A stretch of 64,000 bases of DNA from CAVYUC01 sp963771595 (GTDB taxonomy: Bacteria; Bacteroidota; Bacteroidia; Bacteroidales; Prolixibacteraceae): NCBI GenBank assembly GCA_963771595.1, contig CAVYUC010000015.1:81710-145709 (forward strand), in the 5' to 3' direction. The first letter of the stretch is position 1. The number at the start of each line of letters is the position of its first letter. Below are positions 26,052-33,400 of the stretch, in pieces. The notes under the pieces were generated by a model. It had not been told where the DNA came from and made no database searches. It was given only the letters and a program-made list of their open reading frames with translations. A program made the translations under genes and the position numbers.

Positions 26052-26078
26052 AAAAAATCCCGGATTGCTCCGGGATTT
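26052..26078 (-). terminator. intrinsic terminator of the rubrerythrin gene
   Basis: AAATCCCGG (26055-26063) pairs with CCGGGATTT (26070-26078); on the minus strand the stem runs into a T-rich tract. A second inverted repeat lies just beside it (GGTTCACTTTC at 26000-26010 with GAAAGTGTACC at 26031-26041, one mismatch). Confidence 0.8.
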
Positions 26079-26105
26079 CAATCTTAACCCTCCAATTCGC
26101 TGTAA

Positions 26106-26795
26106 TTACGAATTAAGCGAATCTATTTTTAAAAATTTTTCTGAACTCGTCATTGATATTCCACAACGGCCGGGAGCTTTGGTATCGTAAGTATTTCCGC
26201 AAGTGGGGCAAACATAAAATACTGATGGCAACGATTTCACATTATTACTTTCAAGTGCTGCCAGTGCTTTTTCATACATTATTTTGTGCTTTTGCTCTGT
26301 TTTGTAGGCATAATTCAAACTCATTAATGAAAACTGGTTGCCGGCATCACTCGCATTTGTAATAAATTCCGGATACATTGTTGTCACTTCGTAGGTTTCA
26401 CCATCAATGGCGTCTTTCAGGTTTTCCCTTGTTGATTTTACCGTAAACTCGGGAGTTATTGCAGGTACATTTTGACTCCCTTCGCGCAAAACAGCCTGGT
26501 GGTTGCCGGCATGAATTTTTTCGGACATGGAAGCAGCTTTAAACAACAATGCAATTTCGTGATATCCCTCTTCTTCCGCCTTTTTGCTGTAAGCAGCATA
26601 CTTTGCGCTGGCTGTTGTTTCGCCTTTAAAAGCTGCCTGCATGTTTTCGTAATTCAGTGTATTGGCATTTACCGATACATTTAAACCTGTTTCCGTTTCA
26701 CCACTTTCTTTTGCAGTTGGATTTGCAGTAAACGACGGCAGCATGATTACAGCAGCAACGGCTGCCAAAATTGTAATAAAAGTTGTTTTTTTCAT
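26106..26795 (-). CDS. exported rubrerythrin with incomplete rubredoxin site
   Basis: The 229-residue product has a signal peptide (MKKTTFITILAAVAAVIMLPSFTA), unusual for rubrerythrins, which are normally cytoplasmic. The ferritin-like four-helix domain (about 45-185) shows diiron ligand candidates: E59 (KGETTAS), E92 and H95 (SEKIH), E133 (DGETYE), E143 (YPEF), E167 and H170 (TEQKH). The C-terminal rubredoxin-like domain has C196-x2-C199 but then C211-G-I-S214, so the fourth Fe ligand is Ser. It should reduce peroxide or bind iron in the periplasm, perhaps with altered electron entry. Its promoter shares a direct-repeat box with the two-component operon next to it, and it lies 92 bp after the kinase stop. 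Confidence 0.85.
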   Translation of the reverse strand: MKKTTFITILAAVAAVIMLPSFTANPTAKESGETETGLNVSVNANTLNYENMQAAFKGETTASAKYAAYSKKAEEEGYHEIALLFKAASMSEKIHAGNHQAVLREGSQNVPAITPEFTVKSTRENLKDAIDGETYEVTTMYPEFITNASDAGNQFSLMSLNYAYKTEQKHKIMYEKALAALESNNVKSLPSVFYVCPTCGNTYDTKAPGRCGISMTSSEKFLKIDSLNS

Positions 26796-26827
26796 TTTGT
26801 ATTGTTTTAAAAATTTATTTTATGATA

Positions 26828-26884
26828 CAAAGATGTAGCAGGTCCGTTTTAAACTTCCTTAAGCAATTCTTAAAATCTCCTTAA
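26828..26884 (-). promoter_or_regulatory. regulated promoter of the rubrerythrin gene (CTTAA direct repeats)
   Basis: Read on the minus strand, a near-consensus -7 box CATCTTTG (26828-26835) lies 33 bp before the start codon. Three CTTAA repeats (plus-strand notation) at 26858, 26869 and 26880 are spaced exactly 11 bp apart, as for OmpR-family regulators. They start 23 bp from the -7 box. The promoter upstream of 29446 has the same layout, and 22 of 27 bases match between the two boxes. Confidence 0.65.
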
Positions 26885-26887
26885 AAA

Positions 26888-28261
26888 CTAAATCGGAAAT
26901 TGAAGCGAAAAGACAGTTCCTTCATTCTCGTGGCTCACAACATGCAATTTAATATTTTGAAGTTCGGCCAGTTTTTGTACAATGGAAAGTCCAAGTCCGC
27001 TGCCCTCCACTACCGAACTGCGCGATTCGTCGGCGCGAAAAAACCGGTTAAAAATATACGGTATATCTTTTTCTGGAATACCAATTCCATCATCTTCAAC
27101 CAGAAGAGTGCCGGGGCTTTCATTCCAGCGTATTATAATCCGGCCGTTTTTCTTGCCGTATTTTATGGCATTGTTTACAAGATTATCCAGCATTAATTCG
27201 AGAAAAAATTTATCGCCTTTTACTGCTGTTTCTTCCGAAAGCTGGTTTTGAATAATTATATTTTTGCCAGAAGCTTTTGCTATCCATTTCTGCCGGGTGG
27301 CAGACACAACCGGGAATAGATAAACCGGCTCTTTACGGGCAACAATTTTACCTGAATCAATCCGTGCCAGGTGTAACAGTTGCTCCAGCAACGCATCGAG
27401 GCGGTCAACCATTTGAATAATACCCGATATTTTCTCTTCGTAAATTTCCGTATTGCGTTTTCTGCGGATAAGAACTTCCAGAGTTCCGCGAATTGCCGAA
27501 AGCGGTGTACGAATTTCATGAGAAGCATCGCTTGTAAACTGTTTTTGCTGCAACATGCTTTTTTCAATTCGTGCAAGCAACTCATTTATCGTTTTCGTAA
27601 GATCGTACAACTCGTCTTTTCTGGCAGGTAAATTTAACCGGGTCTCGATATTTAAATGGTCAATTTGCGAAGCAGAATTAATAAGCTGATGAACAGGTTT
27701 AATGGCACGTGAAGCGGCTACCGAAGATGAAAAATACTGTACCAGAAGTACCATCGGAAAAGATATAACGAGTACCCAGATCAGGTTGTACAGTACATTG
27801 TGAGATTCCTGCCGCGAAACGGCAATGGTAAGTTGCCCGATTACTTTTCCGCTTTCATTTTTTACAGGGAACTGACCCAACCGGATTCTCTGGTTACTTA
27901 TTTCGCCGTTATAAAAAGTTTTACCGTTTGCTGCGTCTTCCAGTTCCTGGTGGCCAGGCAGGTTATTTGAACGAAAAATGATGTTTCCCCGAATGTCTTT
28001 CAACTGTAAAAAAGTAGGGTTAACTTCCACCTGACTATGTTCCGCCTCTTCCCACTCCGGCATTCTGTTAACAATAATCGAGTCCTGAAGCCAGAACAGG
28101 TTACTGATAACTTCATCTTTTTCAACCTGAATATCTTCGTCGAGGTGAGAATAAGCGGTATCGTAAACAACAAAACTGATAACAAGGAATACCAGAGCAG
28201 TAGTAAAAGCCACCGCAAGAGTATTAAACAGGGCAATCCGGTTTTTAAATTTAAGCGTCAT
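26888..28261 (-). CDS. sensor histidine kinase (HAMP, two-TM type)
   Basis: The 457-residue kinase has TM1 (about 12-33), a periplasmic sensor of about 125 residues, TM2 (about 158-177), a HAMP domain (about 180-235), and HisKA with H248 (DASHEIRTPLSA). The HATPase domain has NNAIKYGKKNG, DDGIGIP and GSGLGLSIVQKL. It is a CusS/ArlS-type partner of an OmpR regulator. Its start overlaps the regulator stop by 4 bp (ATGA type), so the two are co-translated. It senses an envelope signal; the linked DUF2231 membrane protein and exported rubrerythrin suggest redox or metal stress, which is inference. Confidence 0.92.
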   Translation of the reverse strand: MTLKFKNRIALFNTLAVAFTTALVFLVISFVVYDTAYSHLDEDIQVEKDEVISNLFWLQDSIIVNRMPEWEEAEHSQVEVNPTFLQLKDIRGNIIFRSNNLPGHQELEDAANGKTFYNGEISNQRIRLGQFPVKNESGKVIGQLTIAVSRQESHNVLYNLIWVLVISFPMVLLVQYFSSSVAASRAIKPVHQLINSASQIDHLNIETRLNLPARKDELYDLTKTINELLARIEKSMLQQKQFTSDASHEIRTPLSAIRGTLEVLIRRKRNTEIYEEKISGIIQMVDRLDALLEQLLHLARIDSGKIVARKEPVYLFPVVSATRQKWIAKASGKNIIIQNQLSEETAVKGDKFFLELMLDNLVNNAIKYGKKNGRIIIRWNESPGTLLVEDDGIGIPEKDIPYIFNRFFRADESRSSVVEGSGLGLSIVQKLAELQNIKLHVVSHENEGTVFSLQFPI

Positions 28262-28935
28262 TCTTCTGCCTCAATTTTATACCCCACCCCACGAACTGTG
28301 GTAATTAAAGAAGGTTCTCCGTGAATGTCAAGTTTTTTCCGCAAGGCATTAATATATACATCAATAACCGATGTATCATAATCAAAATGAATGTCCCATA
28401 CTTTTTCAATTATCCCGGTGCGACGGCATACTTTGCCTTTGTTACGAAGAAAATACTCGAGCAACGAAAATTCTTTTTGCGTGAGGTCAATGGGATGACC
28501 ATTTTTCAATACTGTATGTTTTTCGATGTTCATTTCAATTCCGGCTGCCGAAAATACAACAGGTTGGGTTTCGCCTTTTCGCATATGTACACGAATTCGT
28601 GCCAGCAGTTCTTCAAACGAAAAAGGTTTACGAATGTAATCATCAGCACCGGTTTCCAGACCAAAAACCACATCGTCAACTGTATCTTTTGCGGTTAAAA
28701 AAATAACCGGAACTGTATGGTTTACGTTTCTGATATTGCGGCAAATTTCAATACCACTGAGGCCGGGCAACATCCAGTCGAGTAAAATAACATCATACTC
28801 CTCAATATACTCAAGCGCCAGCTGCAGACCATGTTTACCGTTATCAGCCATATCAACGGCATAACCTTCCTCTTCCAGCCCATCACGAACGAAATTGGCA
28901 ATCGATGGTTCGTCTTCAACAATAAGTATTCGCAT
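28258..28935 (-). CDS. OmpR/PhoB-family response regulator
   Basis: The 225-residue regulator has a receiver with D53 (VILLDWMLPG) and the conserved Lys in YIRKPFSFEEL. A winged-helix DNA-binding domain (about 125-225) includes LTQKEFSLLEYFLRNKG, YDTSVIDVYINALRKKLD and ITTVRGVGYKIE at its end. It should bind direct repeats of about 10-11 bp, which fits the CTTAA arrays at 26858-26884 and 29494-29520. It overlaps the kinase gene by 4 bp and follows the DUF2231 gene by 40 bp. Confidence 0.95.
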   Translation of the reverse strand: MRILIVEDEPSIANFVRDGLEEEGYAVDMADNGKHGLQLALEYIEEYDVILLDWMLPGLSGIEICRNIRNVNHTVPVIFLTAKDTVDDVVFGLETGADDYIRKPFSFEELLARIRVHMRKGETQPVVFSAAGIEMNIEKHTVLKNGHPIDLTQKEFSLLEYFLRNKGKVCRRTGIIEKVWDIHFDYDTSVIDVYINALRKKLDIHGEPSLITTVRGVGYKIEAEE

Positions 28936-28975
28936 AGTTTAATTTTCGGAAAACTGTTCTCAAAGGTAGTGAAAG

Positions 28976-29446
28976 TCAATCTTCATTGGAAATGTTCCCA
29001 AAATCAGGAAGCGCCAGTTCCACACCTGCGGCATGTTTAAATACAAGTTGTCCGCCGTAATAACCTGTTGCAGCCACCGAACCTGCCAGTGCAGTAAATA
29101 ACAGTATAAAAGACCACCTTATCCACCGGCGATCATATTTAAAAAAGAATATAACCGCCCGCAGTAATCCGGTTATAACTGCCAGCCACAAAGTAATATT
29201 TGCAGCCAGTTCGTGCAGTTCGAGCGGATTTTTCAAGGGCCCTTCTTCAATTCCGTCGCCGGCCAGATTTCCGCTAATATATGCGGCTATTACACCAAGC
29301 GCTCCGGTTAACAAAAGGAAAACCGCTGCATCTTTAAAAAACTCCTTTTTTGTCACCAATCCCAGGATTTCAGATAAAAATCCTGCCATTAACAAGGCAA
29401 TCGGGAAATGGATAACCATAGCGTGAAAATGTGTTGCTGAAATCAT
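28976..29446 (-). CDS. DUF2231 membrane protein
   Basis: The 156-residue product has four predicted membrane helices and the typical DUF2231 N-terminus, SATHFHAMVIHFPIALLMAG, whose His residues could bind heme or metal. GDGIEEGPLKNPLELHELAA lies between helices 2 and 3. It is the first gene of the operon DUF2231, response regulator, histidine kinase, and has its own promoter with the regulator box, so the system is probably autoregulated. The biochemical role of the family is not established to my knowledge. Confidence 0.85.
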   Translation of the reverse strand: MISATHFHAMVIHFPIALLMAGFLSEILGLVTKKEFFKDAAVFLLLTGALGVIAAYISGNLAGDGIEEGPLKNPLELHELAANITLWLAVITGLLRAVIFFFKYDRRWIRWSFILLFTALAGSVAATGYYGGQLVFKHAAGVELALPDFGNISNED

Positions 29447-29463
29447 TGTATTTATTTTTTCTA

Positions 29464-29520
29464 CAAATCTAAGTTCAGAATGATTTAAATACCATTAGGC
29501 AATTCTTAAGATTTGCTTAA
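29464..29520 (-). promoter_or_regulatory. regulated promoter of the DUF2231/two-component operon
   Basis: On the minus strand a perfect -7 box TAGATTTG (29464-29471) lies 18 bp before the start codon. CTTAA repeats (plus-strand notation) stand at 29505 and 29516, with a degenerate ATTAG at 29494, all 11 bp apart. The array begins 23 bp from the -7 box, exactly as in the rubrerythrin promoter. Confidence 0.65.
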
Positions 29521-29581
29521 AATGAACACGCCTCTCAGGATTATGTTATCCCCTGAAAAAGTAATTAAGCATCTTTTGGCG

Positions 29582-29720
29582 CCATTTAAAATTTTAGGGA
29601 ATTAATGCTTATTCGCCAGCTCACTTTGAGACAGCTGGTGACCCGGATTCAGCAGGAAGGTTCCGATGCTAAGCTGCCGTTCATCGCAGCGTTGAGCTGG
29701 TGATTCCAGGTCACCTGCTA
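29582..29720. other. structured gene-free stretch, unknown
   Basis: This part of the 325-bp gap between the exporter operon and the DUF2231 promoter is richer in G/C than its surroundings and folds well. A 15-position stem (29633-29647 with 29705-29719, 13 pairs, core GGTGACC/GGTCACC) encloses further short stems such as GCTG/CAGC, and CCAGCT (29616) can alternatively pair with AGCTGG (29633). No ORF fits. It could be a small RNA, a decayed mobile element, or the 3' end structure of the exporter mRNA. Confidence 0.35.
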
Positions 29721-29771
29721 AATATAAAAAAGGTAAACTAACAACTTCCCTCACCTGCTTAATAAAACACA

Positions 29772-30491
29772 CTACACAAACTTCTCCCTTTTTTGCAGAT
29801 TAAACAATCCGTAAAGAATAAAGACGACAATTCCAATCCCGAGGAAAATCCGGTTCTTTGAAATTAAACCCTGCCAGATAACATCGTTCAGGTTATTGGG
29901 TATTTGAAACGGATTAAGAAAAACATTCCATTGTGTCCGCTGAATTGCATCCTGCAGAATTATCAGTGCCACGCCAATTAGAACCATGGTTACAGCAGTT
30001 CCGTTACCATTTTTAATTACGGTTGAAAACATAAAAGAAAGCGACCCCAGAAAAACAATCGGGTACATCAGCTGGTAGGCCATTTCCAGAACATCGATTT
30101 TATACAGAAGGACAGAAGCAGCCGCGGCAAATGCAACAATGATGATGAATATCAAAGCATAAATCATGAGAAGCCGCACCAGCCAGACTTTGTACCTGTA
30201 GTTGGGAATCCCGAAAAGTATTTCGAGCATCCGCGAATCATCGTCGTTTTGAATTCCAAAAACCGATGGATAAAAAATCAGCAGAATTCCGGGAAAAATC
30301 AGTAAATCATAAATAGTCCCTTCGCCAATATTTTGCTGATTGATAACCGATTGAATGGCAAAAAATAGAAAAAATGCAAATGCTGCAATCAAAAACCAGA
30401 TAAACCGGTTTGCAAAAATAATTTTCAGGTTGTAGCGAATCATTTTCACTGAAATCGCCAGATTGTTTTTTATGTTGAATGTGTATGCCAT
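29772..30491 (-). CDS. ABC-2 type membrane permease
   Basis: The product has 239 residues from the ATG at 30491, chosen because the longer frame from 30524 would overlap the previous gene and adds a non-typical leader. Six membrane helices are visible (about 28-45, 60-78, 105-130, 138-158, 165-185, 210-230) with no ATPase motif, as in ABC-2 permeases. It starts 8 bp after the stop of the RND-ABC fusion gene and is the last gene of the operon, so it probably pairs with the ATPase domain fused to that RND protein. Confidence 0.82.
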   Translation of the reverse strand: MAYTFNIKNNLAISVKMIRYNLKIIFANRFIWFLIAAFAFFLFFAIQSVINQQNIGEGTIYDLLIFPGILLIFYPSVFGIQNDDDSRMLEILFGIPNYRYKVWLVRLLMIYALIFIIIVAFAAAASVLLYKIDVLEMAYQLMYPIVFLGSLSFMFSTVIKNGNGTAVTMVLIGVALIILQDAIQRTQWNVFLNPFQIPNNLNDVIWQGLISKNRIFLGIGIVVFILYGLFNLQKREKFV

Positions 30492-30499
30492 ATTAATTT

Positions 30500-33400
30500 T
30501 TAAACATAATCCCTTAATAAACATAGATATGAATCCTCGAGGTGAGGCGAAACATTCACTGCATCTTCAGTTGGTTTGGTTTGCGACAGGCAACGTGCTT
30601 TAATATTATCTCCATCGCGCATATGATGAACAATCAACTGTTTTTTGGCAAATTCATCAAAATCTTTTGCCGGTATCGTAAGGTGCCAGACAAATCCGTC
30701 GCCTATTTTAACCATCTCATTCGGTGTTCCAAAATATTTAAGGTTTCCGCGGTTGATAACGGCCACCTGGTTACAGGAGCTGGAAATATCTTCAATAATA
30801 TGTGTTGAAAAAATAACAATCCGTTCGCGACTCAGTTCCACCAAAAGGTTCCGGAAACGGATTCTTTCGCGAGGATCAAGCCCGGCTGTAGGTTCATCTA
30901 CTACCAAAATCCGAGGCAGGTTCAGCAGAATTTGCGCAATCCCGATTCGTTGTTTCATACCTCCGGAAAATGATCCGATTTTATCATTTCTGCGCTCATA
31001 CATATGTACATTTTTCAGTACGTATTCCATTCGCTCGTTCCTGGTTTTGGTATCTTTTATCCCCTTCAAAATTGCCTGGTAATCCAGAAATTCCCATGCC
31101 GACATGTTTTCGTATGTACCGAAAGCCTGCGGCAGATAACCAATTAATCCCTGCAACTCTTCGCGGTGCTTTTGCGTATCGAGACCATTAATCCAGATTT
31201 TGCCGTAGCTCTGTTCAAGAATACCGCAAATAATCCGCATCATTGTTGATTTTCCGGCACCGTTTGGACCAAGTAAACCAAACATTCCGGTTTTAATTTC
31301 AAGCGAAACACCATTTAATGCGCGGAATGGAGTTTTGCGTTTGCCGATAACCGGAATTTGCCTGACCATTGTAAAATAACCGCGTCGCAAACCGCTCAAC
31401 CTTCCCTGAATTCGGGCCACATTCAGATTTTTCCGGTGAATGTATTCGCCCGAATAATAGAACGCCAGCAGCAGGTACCATATAATTCCGATAAAAATCA
31501 CCATTCCCAGGTTTTTCCAATCGAAATAGAAAACAACAAGAAAAACCAGCGGAATACCCCAGTAAATAATATTCCTGATGATGTTTGCTATTTTTAAATA
31601 TATTCTTTTTGAAGTGGATTCATGTTTATTGACCAGAACCTGGTTTAGCGGAACAAACAAAAGAAACAGGAAAAAATAGATAACGTGCGAAAAAATCCAC
31701 ATCCAGAAATTACTTTCAACATAAAAAAAAGTAAAGTACACCAGGAAAATAAAAAGCGGAATTTCCCACACCAGATCATAAAAATCGCGCAGTTTTTTGT
31801 AGTCGCGCGACAAACCGGCACGTTCCCGTATTTTCAATCCTGATTTCCATTCGCGCATAAACCGGCTGTCGCGGTCGTAAACTTTTACCAGTTTGCGTAC
31901 TACTATTTTTATTGATTCTTTTTCGTTTACAACACCTTCACTTGCCTGCCGTAAACTGGTTAAAATAAAGGCCGTTATACCCGGAACCAAAATTATGAGC
32001 AACATAAAATCAAGCAGTTGCCAAATAAACGCATCCACTTCGAAATAAATAAAAATTGCACCTGCCACAAAAATGACCAACTGAACGGTTTTAATTGCCC
32101 AATGCAATGTTTTCATCCAGTTGATGGCATTTTCGAGGCCAAAATATAAAGTTGGAATGAAGATCAGTGTCAGCAAGGTACTTAATGCCAAACCGCCAAT
32201 TACTGTAATTGCAAACGGAGCGCCGATTGCGCCAACATATTCGGCTTGTCCCATGGCCAGCGGGAATAACGCCACAATGGTTGTTATGGCAGTAATTAAA
32301 ATGGGGCGCACCCGCGAAAGGCCTGCCGTTATTAAGGCACGCGACTTTCGGTACCCCCGCTTTCGGAGTATGTTTGTAAAGTCGATTAATATGATTCCGT
32401 TGTTTACAACTACACCAATTAATATGAGAAAACCCATGAGTGTATTGGCATTGAAGAGGCTGTTTCCGGTAAAAATAAGCGCCAGAAATGAACCAATGGC
32501 AGCCAGCGGAATGGAAAACATTAAAACGAACGGCGTGGAAACAGATTCGAAGACCGAGGCCAGAATCATGAAAATAAGAATAAATGCCGCGGCAATCAGA
32601 AAATAAAACTCGGTGTATTGGTCTTCTTCATGAATAACTTCGATGGCCACTCCCGGAGGTACTTTATAATTGCTCACAACATCGTCAATCTCGAGACGGT
32701 AAGCTTCAAGCAGATCTTTTGACTGCTCTGCTTCATCAACAAAACGATAGGTTACTTCGATCTGTTTTTCCTGGTTCACCCGGGTAATGCTCGACATTCC
32801 TTCATCAAACACTAAATCCGAAATATCCTGTAAATCGTAAGTTGCACCCTGCGCATTGCTAACTTTCAGACGCCGTAAATCATCAATTCCTTTTTCAGTA
32901 TCTTCTTCTTCCCCCTCATCCAGTTTTTCCTTGATAATGATTTCGTACTCTTCATTTCCCTGTTTGAAATTCACACCCGAAGTAAATTCACGTGAAAATG
33001 CACCCAGTTCCGAAGCAATGTTGTTCAGGTTCAGTCCATATTCGGTAAGCAGCAACTGGTTGAAAAATATATGCAATTCGGGGCGGTCGCCGGCAACACT
33101 GATTCCGGCATTCCGGATAGATTCCAGGTCTTCGATATAATATTCCAAATCTTCGGCCACGCCTTTCATGGCCTCAAAATTTTCGCCTTTAATTATAATC
33201 CGTTCCTGGTTTGTGCCGATTCCCATAAACCGGCCAAAACTTTCAGTCCCCGATCTTCCGCCTCCGCCACCTCCTCGGAACCGTGAGCTGGAAGCTGGCG
33301 CTGTTAAACTGATTTCGGCCTGCGAAATATTATTCACAAGGCTTTCGACCTGTGATTTTATTTCAGCAATATTCCGGTCATCAAGGTCCTTATAATCATC

